A stretch of DNA of 58,185 nt from Mesorhizobium sp. (GCF_004963255.1 NZ_SUGA01000036.1:1-58185); one strand, 5' to 3'; shown: positions 23,609-32,796, counted from the stretch's first letter. The notes: generated from the letters alone by a model not told the origin. Numbers and translations: made by a program.

Positions 23609-24805
23609 ATGAAGGTCGTTGAACGCTACATCATGCGCCGCGCGCTGACGATGTTCCTCGCCGCGCTGGTCTGGACGCTGGCGATCGTGTGGACGACGCA
23701 GGTGCTGGCCAAGATCGACCTCGTCACCGACAACGGCCAGTCGGCGCTGACCTTCTTCGAGGTCGCGGCGCTGATCATTCCCTCGATCATCCCGATCGTG
23801 GTGCCGTTCGCCCTGGTGGTGGCGGTGGCGCAGACGCTGAGCGCCATGAATACCGATTCGGAGCTCGCCGTGCTCAGCGCCGCGGGCGCCTCGCGCTGGA
23901 CCATCGCGCGGCCGATCCTGCTCCTCGCAATCGCAGCTTGCGCCTTTTCCTTCATCGTCGACAACGCCATCGACCCCTATGCCAGGCAGAAGAACCGCCA
24001 GCTGGTGGCGGCTTCGCGCGCCGACCTCGTGTCGCTGATCATCCAGGAAGGCACGTTCCGCAAGATCGACGAGGGCCTCTACCTGCAGGTCGGCGAGCGG
24101 CTTCCCGGCAACCGGCTGGGCGGCATCTTCGTCGCCGATTCACGCGAGGAAGGCGCCAGCCTCACCTACTACGCCAAGACCGGCAGCATCGTCGAAAAAG
24201 GCGACGAGAAGGTGTTGATGATGAATGACGGCGTCATCAACCGCAAATCGGTCACCGGCGACCTCTCGGTCATCCGCTTCACCTCTTACGCCTTCGACAT
24301 GTCCGCCTTCCTGTCGGCGGCGAACGACATCACGCTTTTGCCCAAGGACCGCACGACGGCGTATCTGCTCAACCCCGATCCCAACGACAAGATGTTCCAG
24401 CGCGAACCGGGCAGCTACCGCGCGGAGCTCAACCAGCGCTTTGCCGAGTGGTCCTATTCGCTGGTGTTCGCGCTGATCGCGCTGGCCGTCGCGGGCGATG
24501 CGCGCTCGCATCGCGAAGCACGCATCAATCCGTTGATCACGGCGATCGCGATAGCGCTTTTCGTGCGATGGCTGGGCTTCTTCGCCGCCGGCAAGGCCGA
24601 CCGGGTCTCGTACTACATCTACCTGCTCTACGGCATACCGCTGATTGCGTCCGCGGTTTCGATCTGGTTCATCGTCTCGTCCCGCACCATGGAATTGCCG
24701 GTCAGCTGGGCGGACTGGCTGACCAACCTCGCCAAGCGCGCCAGCGACAACTGGACGGCATTCAAGCTGTGGCTCACGCGGCGCACTTCCGGCCAGGGAG
24801 CCTGA
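23609..24805 (+). CDS. lptF: LPS export system permease LptF
   Basis: 398 aa. The N-terminus MKVVERYIMRRALTMFLAAL and six predicted membrane helices, three on each side of a periplasmic beta-jellyroll domain (about residues 130-275), match LptF/YjgP. With LptG and the ATPase LptB (not in the window) it extracts lipopolysaccharide from the inner membrane and passes it to the LptC-A-D bridge. LptG follows by two bases, and lptD follows that, so the operon covers both membranes of the pathway. The first few codons are clear; the start is ATG. Confidence 0.96.
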   Translation: MKVVERYIMRRALTMFLAALVWTLAIVWTTQVLAKIDLVTDNGQSALTFFEVAALIIPSIIPIVVPFALVVAVAQTLSAMNTDSELAVLSAAGASRWTIARPILLLAIAACAFSFIVDNAIDPYARQKNRQLVAASRADLVSLIIQEGTFRKIDEGLYLQVGERLPGNRLGGIFVADSREEGASLTYYAKTGSIVEKGDEKVLMMNDGVINRKSVTGDLSVIRFTSYAFDMSAFLSAANDITLLPKDRTTAYLLNPDPNDKMFQREPGSYRAELNQRFAEWSYSLVFALIALAVAGDARSHREARINPLITAIAIALFVRWLGFFAAGKADRVSYYIYLLYGIPLIASAVSIWFIVSSRTMELPVSWADWLTNLAKRASDNWTAFKLWLTRRTSGQGA

Positions 24806-24807
24806 CC

Positions 24808-25890
24808 ATGGGCTGGACGCTTGGCCGCTATTTCTTCTTCCGCTACGTCTCGATCACCTTCTGGTTCTTCCTGGGCCTGCTGGCGCTGGTGTTCCTGATC
24901 GATTTCACCGAGCTCTCCGGCCGCACGACCGGGCTGCCGGGGTTCACCTATGGCACGGCCTTCGCCATTTCGGCGCTCAGGATGCCGATGATCATGCTGC
25001 AGACGGTGCCGTTCGTCGGGCTGTTCTCGGCAATGGCGACGCTTGTGTCGCTCAACCGCCGCTACGAGCTGGTGATCGCGCGCTCGGCCGGCGTTTCGGC
25101 CTGGCAGTTCCTGTTTCCGTGCTGCGTCGGCGCGCTGATGTTCGGCGTGCTGTCGGTGGCCGTGATGAACCCCATCGCCGCGCATGGCTTTTCCTGGTCC
25201 GAGCAGATGGAGAACGATCTGCGGGCCGGCAAATCGAATGCCGTCACCACCAATGTCACGCCTTGGCTCAGGCAGAAAACCGAATCAGGCGACACCATCA
25301 TCGGCGCCCGCGCCATCCTCAATCAGGGGCTGGAGATGGCGGACGCGGTGTTCTTCATCCTCGACCCGCAGGGCAACATCGCCGAGCGCAAGGACGCGGC
25401 CAAGGCCTTCCTGCGCGACGGCTACTGGGAATTGCAGGACGTCAAGGTCTTCAAGGGGGGCAATATCCAGACCCTGGTGGCCGACAAGGTGCCGACCAAC
25501 CTCAAGCCGGAATTCGTTCAGGAGCGCCTGGCCCGCCCGGAAACCATCCCATTCTACGAGCTGCCGCGCAAGATCGAGGTTGCCCGTTCCTTCGGGCTCA
25601 AGGCAAATGCCTTCGCCATGCAGTTTGATTCGCTGGTGGCGTTGCCGTTCCTTCTCGTCGCCATGACGCTGATTGCTGCAACGGTTTCAATGCGATTTGC
25701 GCGAATGGGGCAGTCGGCAACGATGATTCTGGGTGGCGTCGTGGCCGGCTTTCTGCTTTATGTCGTTTCGGTACTGGTCAAGGCATTCGGTGTGGCCGGA
25801 TTCGTTCCTACGGTGGTGGCTGCATGGGTTCCGGTCGTCGTGGCTATGTTCTTTGGGGTGACGTTTCTGCTATACAAGGAAGACGGCTAG
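24808..25890 (+). CDS. lptG: LPS export system permease LptG
   Basis: 360 aa. MGWTLGRYFFFRYVSITFWF is the typical LptG start, with a first-membrane-helix pattern like LptF. The periplasmic domain spans about residues 110-260, and the C-terminal helices include LIAATVSMRFARMGQSATM, the conserved LptG coupling segment. It partners LptF in the LPS extractor. I used the ATG at 24808, two bases after the lptF stop; the open frame upstream lies inside lptF. Its stop TAG overlaps a possible GTG start of lptD by one base. Confidence 0.95.
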   Translation: MGWTLGRYFFFRYVSITFWFFLGLLALVFLIDFTELSGRTTGLPGFTYGTAFAISALRMPMIMLQTVPFVGLFSAMATLVSLNRRYELVIARSAGVSAWQFLFPCCVGALMFGVLSVAVMNPIAAHGFSWSEQMENDLRAGKSNAVTTNVTPWLRQKTESGDTIIGARAILNQGLEMADAVFFILDPQGNIAERKDAAKAFLRDGYWELQDVKVFKGGNIQTLVADKVPTNLKPEFVQERLARPETIPFYELPRKIEVARSFGLKANAFAMQFDSLVALPFLLVAMTLIAATVSMRFARMGQSATMILGGVVAGFLLYVVSVLVKAFGVAGFVPTVVAAWVPVVVAMFFGVTFLLYKEDG

Positions 25891-25904
25891 TGAGGGAGGC
25901 GGTT

Positions 25905-28304
25905 TTGCGCAGCCATAGGCAGGCCGGTTTGGCACGCCTTTATGGGGCGACCGCCTTGGCATGTCTGTTCGCTTGTGCGGTGCCGATGGCACCCGCGCAG
26001 GCGCAGACCATCGCTGCCAAGCCCGTGCCGTCCGGCACGCAGATGCTGCTGGCCGCCGATACGCTTGTCTATGACAACGACCAGCATACGGTGACGGCCG
26101 TCGGCGGCGTGCAGATCGACTATGGCGGCAACAAGCTGGTCGCCCAGCGCGTGGTGTACAACCGCGACACCAAGCGCCTCGTCGCGAGCGGCGCCGTCGA
26201 GCTCATCAACAGCGACGGCACCAAGATCAATTCCGATCATATCGACATTACCGACGACTTCGCCGACGGGTTCACCAACGCGTTGCGCGTCGAGACGATC
26301 GACAAGGCCTATTTTGCCGCCGAGAGCGGCGAGCGCATGGGCGGCGTGCTGACCACCTTCCACAATGGCGTCTACACCGCCTGCGAGCCTTGCGAGGACA
26401 AGCCGGACAAAGCGCCGACCTGGCGCATCAAAGCACGCAAGATCATCTGGAACGGCGAGAAGAAGACGGTCCGCTTCGAAAACTCGAATTTCGAATTCTT
26501 CGGCTTCCCGCTTGCCTATCTGCCGGCCTTCGAGATCGCCGACCCGACGGTGAAGCGCAAGAGCGGCTTCCTGATCCCCGGCATCGTCTACAACAACCAT
26601 CTCGGCGTCGGCGTCAAAGTCCCCTATTATTTCGCGCTGTCCCCGACCTATGACCTCACCGTCACCGGCAGCGGCTATACCAAGCAGGGCTTCCTCGGCG
26701 AGGCCGAGTGGCGCCAGCGCTTCAACAACGGCCAGTACACGCTGAAGATCGCCGGCATCAACCAGCAGGACCCGAACGCGTTCATCGGCACGGGCAACCG
26801 CTACACCGTTGATTCGGGCGAGCCCGGCGATCCGAACAAGTTCCGCGGCATGATGGGCACCACGGGCCAGTTCGCGATCAACGAGCGCTGGGACTTCGGC
26901 TGGGATGTGCTGCTGCAGACCGACAAGAATTTCTCGCGCACCTACAACATCGACGGCTACAGCGACCTCGTCCATCAGTCGTCGATCTATCTGACGGGCT
27001 TGAGCGACCGCAACTACTTCGACGTCCGCGCCATGCGCTTCGAGGTGCAGGAAGACACGCTCTCCAACGATCCCACGTCGCGCTCCGCCAAGCAACCCTG
27101 GGTGCTGCCGTCGCTCGACTATGCGTATATTCCCGACACGTCGGTGGCCGGCGGCCAGTTGTCGTTCAACGTGAACACGCGCGTGATCAGCCGCAACCGG
27201 CTGGACGCCGTGCTCGCCAATCCGGCCGACGACACTTCCATCAACAACGTGCGCGGCATCGAAGGCGAATCCAGCCGGCTCACCGCCGAGGCCGAATGGA
27301 AGCGCACCTTCACCACCGACGGCGGTCTGCAGTTGACTCCGCTGCTCGCCTTCCGCGGCGACGCCGGCTATGTCAACGCCAATCAGGCTTCGCTCGATGC
27401 CGTCAACCAGATGGGCACGAATCTCGGCCAAGACGTCGACATGCGCTCGTCGCTTGCCCGCTACATGGCGACCCTCGGTCTCGAGGCGCGGTGGCCGCTG
27501 CTGTTCTCGATGCCCAGCTCCAGCCATGTCCTGGAGCCGACCGCGCAGGTCTTTGTGCGTCCGAACGAGCAATATGTCGGCGGACTGGCCGTTCCGAACG
27601 AAGACGCGCAGAGCTTCGTCTTCGACGCCACGACGCTGTTCGAGCGCGATAAATTCTCCGGCTATGACCGGATCGAAGGCGGCACACGCGCCAATGTCGG
27701 CTTCCGCTATTCTGGCGCCTATGACAATGGCTGGGCCACGAATGCCATCTTCGGCCAGTCCTACCAGCTCGCTGGCGAGAACTCCTTCGCCGCGCCCGAT
27801 CTCGTCAATGCCGGAGCCGAGTCCGGCCTGGACAAGCGGACCTCGGATTATGTCGGCCTCGTCGGCTTCAACAGCCCGAGCGGTTTCTCGGGTTCCGTGA
27901 GTGGGCGTTTCGACGAGCAGACATTCGAGGTCAGGCGCGCCGAAGTGAAGGCCGCCTATTCCAGCCTGCCGATATCGCTCAGCGCCAAATATGCCTTCAT
28001 CGAGGCGCAGCCGCTCTACGGCTTCACCACCGACCGCCATGAAGTCACGCTCGGCGCCTCGACGCATCTGGCGCAGAACTGGCGGCTGTTCGGCACCGGC
28101 ACCTACGACCTCCAGAGCAACGTGCTGGTCAAGGACGGGGTCGGCTTCGCCTACAACGATTCCTGCTTCACCTACATCATGACCTATTCGCAGACACGCG
28201 ATACCGTAACCAAGGAAGTGTCGCAGAATATCGGCTTCAACCTGTCGTTCCGCACGTTGGGCGATTTCGGCTCGTCGACGAGCGCGATCGATACCATCCA
28301 GTAA
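25905..28304 (+). CDS. lptD: LPS-assembly outer-membrane protein LptD
   Basis: About 799 aa. A signal peptide (RSHRQAGLARLYGATALA through PAQAQ) precedes an OstA-like jellyroll domain (about residues 45-160: LLAADTLVYDNDQHTVTAVG). A large beta-barrel with alternating aromatic strands reaches the C-terminus. LptD with LptE inserts LPS in the outer leaflet. A TTG start at 25905 has a strong GGGAGG ribosome site six bases upstream. A GTG at 25890 overlapping the lptG stop, or codons further upstream, would lengthen the signal peptide. A cysteine pair (ACEPCED) sits after the jellyroll. Coupled to lptG. Confidence 0.93.
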   Translation: MRSHRQAGLARLYGATALACLFACAVPMAPAQAQTIAAKPVPSGTQMLLAADTLVYDNDQHTVTAVGGVQIDYGGNKLVAQRVVYNRDTKRLVASGAVELINSDGTKINSDHIDITDDFADGFTNALRVETIDKAYFAAESGERMGGVLTTFHNGVYTACEPCEDKPDKAPTWRIKARKIIWNGEKKTVRFENSNFEFFGFPLAYLPAFEIADPTVKRKSGFLIPGIVYNNHLGVGVKVPYYFALSPTYDLTVTGSGYTKQGFLGEAEWRQRFNNGQYTLKIAGINQQDPNAFIGTGNRYTVDSGEPGDPNKFRGMMGTTGQFAINERWDFGWDVLLQTDKNFSRTYNIDGYSDLVHQSSIYLTGLSDRNYFDVRAMRFEVQEDTLSNDPTSRSAKQPWVLPSLDYAYIPDTSVAGGQLSFNVNTRVISRNRLDAVLANPADDTSINNVRGIEGESSRLTAEAEWKRTFTTDGGLQLTPLLAFRGDAGYVNANQASLDAVNQMGTNLGQDVDMRSSLARYMATLGLEARWPLLFSMPSSSHVLEPTAQVFVRPNEQYVGGLAVPNEDAQSFVFDATTLFERDKFSGYDRIEGGTRANVGFRYSGAYDNGWATNAIFGQSYQLAGENSFAAPDLVNAGAESGLDKRTSDYVGLVGFNSPSGFSGSVSGRFDEQTFEVRRAEVKAAYSSLPISLSAKYAFIEAQPLYGFTTDRHEVTLGASTHLAQNWRLFGTGTYDLQSNVLVKDGVGFAYNDSCFTYIMTYSQTRDTVTKEVSQNIGFNLSFRTLGDFGSSTSAIDTIQ

Positions 28305-28522
28305 ACGAAGGCCGGTGCGCGGCCTGTGAGCCGCGCGCTGATGATGCTTGGTCTTGATTTGGAGCGTGAACCCCCGAAAATGCGGTGATTCTCGGGGCCA
28401 TGCGCCGGCGACATCGTTTCGCCGCATAGGACAGGCATGGGGTCGGCTGCAGCGCGCAGGCGTTCGGAGGACGCGCGGCGCTGTCGTGCCGACAAATTGG
28501 GGCGGGGAAATTGGAAGGTAAG

Positions 28523-29446
28523 ATGAGGAAATACCTGTTTTCGGCAGGATTGGCGCTTCTGGTGGCGGCGAGCTCGGTTTCGGTCACGGCTGTTGTGCGG
28601 CCGGCTTTCGCCGCGGAGATCAAATATGTCGTCAACGGCATACCGATCACCACCGGCGACATCGCGCACCGCGCCGCGTTCTTCAAGCTTCAGCATAAGA
28701 AAGGCGATGCCAAGGAGGAGATGATCGACCAGACGCTGCGGCTGGCCGAGGCCAAGCGGCTCGGCATCCACATCACCGATCAGCAGGTCGACGCCGCCTA
28801 CCAGCGCTTCGCCTCGGGCAACAAGATGCCGCTGGCCAAGCTCGACGCGATCATGAGCCAGTCGGGCGTCACCAAGGAACACTTCAAGGAATTCATCCGC
28901 GCCCAGATGGCCTGGAACCAGGCGCTCAGCGCGCGCTACCGCTCCGGCGAGGGCGGCTCGGTGACCGAGCAGGACGCGGTGCGGCGCATGCTCGACAAGG
29001 GCGGCGCCAAGCCGACGGCGACGGAGTACATGCTGCAGCAGGTGATCTTCGTGGTTCCAGCATCGGAGCGCGCCGCCACGCTCGCCAAGCGCAAGCGCGA
29101 GGCCGACGCCATGCGTGCCCGCTTCAGCAGCTGCAACACCACGCGCGAATTCGCCAAGGGTCTGCTCGACGTCACCGTGCGCGATCTCGGCCGGGTGCTG
29201 GCGCCGCAATTGCCGACCGACTGGGCCGAGCAGATCAAGGCCACCAAGGTCGGCGGCGCGACACCGACGCGTGAGACCGAGCGCGGCGTCGAATTCATCG
29301 GCATCTGCTCCTCGCGCGAGGTCTCCGACGACAAGGCCGCGCAGATGGTGTTCCAGGCCGAGGGCAGCAGCGACAAGGACGCCGACGAGCTCAGCAAGAA
29401 ATATGTCGCCGAGCTGCGGCAGAAGGCCAAGATCGTCGAACGCTAG
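28523..29446 (+). CDS. SurA-like periplasmic chaperone (SurA N-terminal domain protein)
   Basis: 307 aa. A Sec signal peptide (MRKYLFSAGLALLVAASSVS, cleaved near AFA-AE) is followed by a SurA N-terminal-like helical domain (VVNGIPITTGDIAHRAAF; EEMIDQTLRLAEAKRLGI). A parvulin-like region is only weakly conserved, so it may act as a chaperone without isomerase activity. It follows lptD and precedes pdxA and rsmA, the classical surA-pdxA-rsmA order, and would assist folding of LptD and other barrels. I prefer the ATG at 28523 with GGAAGG just upstream over the TTG at 28511. Its TAG stop is the first part of a palindromic repeat. Confidence 0.87.
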   Translation: MRKYLFSAGLALLVAASSVSVTAVVRPAFAAEIKYVVNGIPITTGDIAHRAAFFKLQHKKGDAKEEMIDQTLRLAEAKRLGIHITDQQVDAAYQRFASGNKMPLAKLDAIMSQSGVTKEHFKEFIRAQMAWNQALSARYRSGEGGSVTEQDAVRRMLDKGGAKPTATEYMLQQVIFVVPASERAATLAKRKREADAMRARFSSCNTTREFAKGLLDVTVRDLGRVLAPQLPTDWAEQIKATKVGGATPTRETERGVEFIGICSSREVSDDKAAQMVFQAEGSSDKDADELSKKYVAELRQKAKIVER

Positions 29447-29484
29447 AGCGTTTCACCGTTTCACGGAAACGGCGAACCGCTCTA
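29444..29484. repeat. TAGAGCG palindromic repeat overlapping the surA-like stop codon
   Basis: TAGAGCGTTTCACCGTTTC and GAAACGGCGAACCGCTCTA form 19-bp arms with two mismatches around a 3-nt loop. The left arm begins with the stop codon of the SurA-like gene. This hairpin could act as a terminator or 3'-end stabiliser. Confidence 0.75.
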
Positions 29485-29496
29485 TCTCATTGTTTC

Positions 29497-29545
29497 AACG
29501 CAATTCCGGGGCGGAAAACCGCTCACATTTTTCCTGGAATTGCCC
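29497..29545. repeat. GCAATTCC palindromic repeat, copy 2
   Basis: ACGCAATTCCGGGGCGGAAA ... TTTTTCCTGGAATTGC. Same unit and orientation as the copies at 9391-9440 and 52406-52512. It sits 12 bp after the TAGAGCG palindrome. Confidence 0.85.
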
Positions 29546-29604
29546 TGGAGCCGGAGCCATCAGGTTGGATCGGCCTGAATCCGTCTCCCAAATTCGAGAA
29601 ATGG

Positions 29605-29654
29605 AACATGATGTCGTCCGAAAGCCGCAGCACATTTTTCGGCGTCATGCTCTG
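29605..29654. repeat. CATGATGTCGTCCGAAA palindromic repeat, copy 2
   Basis: AACATGATGTCGTCCGAAAG ... TTTTTCGGCGTCATGCTCTG, homologous to 8671-8717 with a few substitutions. It ends about 36 bp before the pdxA start. Confidence 0.8.
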
Positions 29655-29690
29655 AGCGACAAGCATGCGATACCGCAGTCAGCCCACCCA

Positions 29691-30725
29691 ATGAGCCCGC
29701 GCAAGACCGATGCGCCGCTGGCGCTCAGTGTCGGCGACCCTTCGGGCATCGGACCCGAGATCGCCATCGCCGCCTGGCAGGCGGGCGACAGCGCCGGGGT
29801 GCCGCCCTTCTATCTGCTGGCCGACCCGGCCCTGATCGAAGCCCGCGCCCGCCTTGTCGGCGCAAATGTGACGGTTGCCGAGACCTTGCCCGGACAGGCC
29901 GCGCATCATTTTGCCCGCGTCCTCCCCGTCGTGCCGCTCCATGCGCGTCATGTCGACAGCCCGGGAGAGCCGGATCCAACCAATGCCGCCGGCACCATCG
30001 AGGCGATCGACCGGGCCGTCGCCGACTGTCTCGCCGGCAGCGCCGCCGCGGTGGTAACCTGTCCGATCGCCAAGAAGCCGCTTTACGATGCGGGATTCGG
30101 CTTTCCCGGCCACACCGAATATCTGGCGCATCTGGCTTCGCGCCACACCGGCAAGGAGGTCACGCCGGTGATGCTGCTGGCCGGACCCGATCTGCGCACC
30201 GTTCCGGTGACCATCCATATCCCCCTGGCCGAAGTGCCGAAAGTGCTCACCACGGAGCTGATCGTCGCCGTCGCGCGCATCACCGCCGCCGATCTCAAGA
30301 GCCGCTTCGGCATCGCGCGGCCGCGGCTGGCGATCGCCGGGCTCAACCCGCATGCCGGCGAAGGCGGCGCCATGGGCCGGGAGGATGCCGCAATCATCGC
30401 CCCGGCCGTCGAGACGCTGAAGGCGGAAGGCATCGATGCGGTGGGGCCGCTGCCGGCCGACACGATGTTTCATCCACGCGCGCGCGCCACCTATGACGCG
30501 GCGCTGTGCATGTATCACGACCAGGCGCTGATCCCGGCCAAGACCTTGGCCTTCGACGAGGCGGTCAACGTGACGCTGGGCCTGCCCTTCGTCCGCACCT
30601 CGCCGGATCACGGCACCGCCTTCGATATCGCCGGCAGGGGCATTGCCCGCGCCGACAGCCTGATCGCGGCGCTCAGGCTGGCGCGCCGACTGGCCGACAG
30701 CGGGCGGCGGGCCGCCGTCGCGTGA
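29691..30725 (+). CDS. pdxA: 4-hydroxythreonine-4-phosphate dehydrogenase
   Basis: 344 aa. Oxidises 4-phosphohydroxy-L-threonine with NAD(P) in pyridoxal phosphate synthesis. LALSVGDPSGIGPEI is the PdxA N-terminal signature. GHTEYLAHLAS and the histidines in LNPHAGEGG, MYHDQALIP and SPDHGTAFDIAG are the known metal/substrate ligands. The ATG at 29691 places the signature near residue 11 as in homologues; the long frame open upstream crosses three repeats and is not coding. rsmA starts 7 bp after the stop. Confidence 0.95.
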   Translation: MSPRKTDAPLALSVGDPSGIGPEIAIAAWQAGDSAGVPPFYLLADPALIEARARLVGANVTVAETLPGQAAHHFARVLPVVPLHARHVDSPGEPDPTNAAGTIEAIDRAVADCLAGSAAAVVTCPIAKKPLYDAGFGFPGHTEYLAHLASRHTGKEVTPVMLLAGPDLRTVPVTIHIPLAEVPKVLTTELIVAVARITAADLKSRFGIARPRLAIAGLNPHAGEGGAMGREDAAIIAPAVETLKAEGIDAVGPLPADTMFHPRARATYDAALCMYHDQALIPAKTLAFDEAVNVTLGLPFVRTSPDHGTAFDIAGRGIARADSLIAALRLARRLADSGRRAAVA

Positions 30726-30732
30726 GGACGCC

Positions 30733-31578
30733 TTGAACGAGCGCACGACGATCGACGGGTTGCCGCCGTTGCGCGCGGTGATCGAGCGGCATGGGCTGCA
30801 GGCCAAGAAGGCGCTCGGGCAGAATTTCCTGCTCGACCTCAACCTGACAAGCAAGATCGCCCGTGCCGCCGGCGATCTCAGCGAGGCGACCGTGATCGAG
30901 GTCGGTCCCGGCCCGGGCGGGCTGACGCGGGCGCTGCTGTTCAACGGCGCGCGGCGTGTGATCGCCATCGAGCGCGACGAGCGCTGCCTCGAAGCGCTGG
31001 CCGAGGTTTCCAGCCACTATCCCGGTCGCCTGGAGGTCATTCCCGGCGATGCGCTGAAAACGGATTTTGCCGCGCTTGCCGGCACGGCGAATGGCGGGCC
31101 AGTGAAGATCGCCGCCAACCTGCCCTACAATATCGGCACCGAACTTCTGATCCGCTGGCTGACGGTAAACGACTGGCCGCCCTTCTACCAGTCGATGACG
31201 CTGATGTTCCAGCGCGAGGTGGCGGAGCGCATCACGGCGGGTCCGGGCAGCGACGCCTATGGCCGGCTCGGCGTGCTGGCGGGCTGGCGTACCGAGGCTA
31301 GGATCGCCTTCGACGTGCCGCCGCAGGCTTTCACGCCGCCGCCCAAGGTCACGTCCTCCGTCGTGCATCTGGTGCCGCGCTCGTCTCCCCTGCCCGTAGA
31401 CGGGAAGAAGCTTGGCCGTGTCACCGAGGCGGCCTTCGGCCAGCGCCGCAAGATGCTCAGGCAAAGCGTGAAGAGCCTGGGAGGCGAGGCTTTGCTGACA
31501 CGAGCCGGCATCGACCCGACGCGGCGGGCGGAAACGCTGAGCGTGGAAGAGTTTGTCCGGCTGACGAACGCCGTTTGA
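30733..31578 (+). CDS. rsmA: 16S rRNA (adenine(1518)-N6/adenine(1519)-N6)-dimethyltransferase
   Basis: 281 aa. KsgA/RsmA dimethylates two adjacent adenines in 16S rRNA helix 45 late in small-subunit assembly. KKALGQNFLLD is the conserved N-terminal block, VIEVGPGPGGLTRALL the SAM motif I, AANLPYNIGTELL the N-L-P-Y motif IV, and FTPPPKVTSSVV the C-terminal family motif. The start is TTG at 30733 with GAGGA upstream; no ATG is available before the first motif. It is coupled to pdxA (7-bp gap). Confidence 0.95.
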   Translation: MNERTTIDGLPPLRAVIERHGLQAKKALGQNFLLDLNLTSKIARAAGDLSEATVIEVGPGPGGLTRALLFNGARRVIAIERDERCLEALAEVSSHYPGRLEVIPGDALKTDFAALAGTANGGPVKIAANLPYNIGTELLIRWLTVNDWPPFYQSMTLMFQREVAERITAGPGSDAYGRLGVLAGWRTEARIAFDVPPQAFTPPPKVTSSVVHLVPRSSPLPVDGKKLGRVTEAAFGQRRKMLRQSVKSLGGEALLTRAGIDPTRRAETLSVEEFVRLTNAV

Positions 31579-31660
31579 CCACCGACACCACCACTGGAAT
31601 CCACAAGACGGCGCCATAGATAGGCGGCGAAACCGCCTGGAGCCTGCCCTGGAGCCTGCA

Positions 31661-31954
31661 ATGCCTGCCTATATCATTTCCGACGTTACGATCCGCGACC
31701 GGGAAGCGTTCGAAGCCTATCGAACCCGCGCCGCAGCCTCCATCGCCGCGCATGGCGGCCGCTATCTGGTCCGGGGCGGCGATGTGGAGACGCTGGAAGG
31801 CGATTGGCATCCCGGACCGCTGATCGTCGTCGAATTCCCCGACATCGAGACGGCGCGGCGCTGGTACCACTCCGATGAATACGCGGCCGCACTCGAGTTT
31901 CGCGATGCAGCGCTGAGCCGCAACCTCATTCTGGTCGAGGGGATTGGCTCGTGA
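31661..31954 (+). CDS. DUF1330 domain protein
   Basis: 97 aa, a dimeric alpha-beta (ferredoxin-like) domain. The start MPAYIISDVTIRD, the AHGGRYLVRGG strand-turn, and IVVEFPDIETARRWYHSDEY are the recognisable DUF1330 pattern. No activity is established for this family. It lies 82 bp after rsmA with its own context and is not obviously part of that operon. It precedes the antitoxin/Fic pair by 48 bp. Confidence 0.88.
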   Translation: MPAYIISDVTIRDREAFEAYRTRAAASIAAHGGRYLVRGGDVETLEGDWHPGPLIVVEFPDIETARRWYHSDEYAAALEFRDAALSRNLILVEGIGS

Positions 31955-32002
31955 CGCACCTCACGATTGCCCGGAAATCATCGGGCGTGATAATGTGATT
32001 GC

Positions 32003-32200
32003 ATGAAAAGGAACCCTTCCCGCTCGATCCAAAATGGTCAGTTTATCCTGACGAGTGATACGGGCGAAAAGATCAGTGCCGTTGAGGGCCTGAAGTTGTC
32101 GCATCGAATGGCCGCCATTCTAAGAGAAAGCCGTGCACGCGGCCTGAGCGGTGATGAACGCAGGACGCTGATCAAGGAACAGGCATCTCGCAAGAAATAG
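32003..32200 (+). CDS. Small antitoxin-like protein paired with Fic (VbhA-like)
   Basis: 65 aa, predicted helical and basic. ISAVEGLKLSHRM resembles the inhibitory helix of class I Fic antitoxins such as VbhA, whose glutamate-glycine (here E29-G30 region) reaches into the ATP site of Fic. The usual S/T four residues before the glutamate is isoleucine here, so the match is partial. It ends 8 bp before the fic start, as expected for a co-transcribed antitoxin-toxin pair. Base composition is lower in GC than the flanking genes. Confidence 0.72.
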   Translation: MKRNPSRSIQNGQFILTSDTGEKISAVEGLKLSHRMAAILRESRARGLSGDERRTLIKEQASRKK

Positions 32201-32208
32201 GATCAAAG

Positions 32209-32787
32209 GTGGTCTACGCCGCTGAAGAAGATCCGCTTTGCTATCCAGGCACAACTGTTCTTCGAAACAAGCTGAACATCAAGAACCAGGCCGAACTGGA
32301 CGAATTCGAGTTGGCCCTCTTCCTAACCAGAGCAGATGAAGAGATGCCGGCCGGCAACCTGGATTACGAACACTACACGGCGATTCATCACCACCTTTTC
32401 CAAGACCTATACGAATGGGCTGGCGCGGTTCGCACCATCCGCATCGGCAAAGGCGGCAATTGGTTCTGCTATCCCGAATACATCGACCAGGAAATGCGCA
32501 GAATCTTTAGCGAATTGGCAGAAGCCGATCATCTTTCTAAGCTCGGCATCCAAGACTTCGCTGTGCAGGCGGCACATGTGCTGGCAGAGATCAATGCCGT
32601 GCATCCTTTCCGAGAGGGCAATGGCCGCACACAGCTCACTTTCTTGGCGATGTTGATGGAGAACGATGGATTGCCGTTCAATGCCGATATGCTCGACCGC
32701 GAGCGCGTCCTTGACGCGATGATCGAGAGCTTTGCGGGCGAAGAGGCGCCGCTGGCGCACCTCATTACAGAGATCGCCAGTCGTTGA
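32209..32787 (+). CDS. Fic/DOC family protein (AMP transferase-type toxin) with altered Fic motif
   Basis: 192 aa. Fic enzymes usually transfer AMP from ATP to a hydroxyl on a target protein. The Fic core is complete: the flap IRIGKGGNWFCYP (about 77-89) and the motif HPFREGNGRTQ starting at H132. The canonical motif is HxFx(D/E)GNGRxxR; here the final arginine position (143) is leucine. That arginine normally contacts the ATP phosphates and the antitoxin glutamate, so the reaction or regulation may differ. The start is GTG at 32209 with AAAGG upstream. It converges on gmk with a 9-bp gap. Confidence 0.9.
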   Translation: MVYAAEEDPLCYPGTTVLRNKLNIKNQAELDEFELALFLTRADEEMPAGNLDYEHYTAIHHHLFQDLYEWAGAVRTIRIGKGGNWFCYPEYIDQEMRRIFSELAEADHLSKLGIQDFAVQAAHVLAEINAVHPFREGNGRTQLTFLAMLMENDGLPFNADMLDRERVLDAMIESFAGEEAPLAHLITEIASR

Positions 32788-32796
32788 GGGACGACT

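Noticed and set aside
28316..28336. GCGCGGC/GCCGCGC hairpin after lptD
   Set aside because: A stem exists but no T run follows, so I do not call a terminator.
25887..28427. An 846-codon open frame opposite lptD
   Set aside because: It is antisense to an unmistakable LptD. In high-GC coding DNA the antisense frames are often open for long stretches; its product has no recognisable domain.
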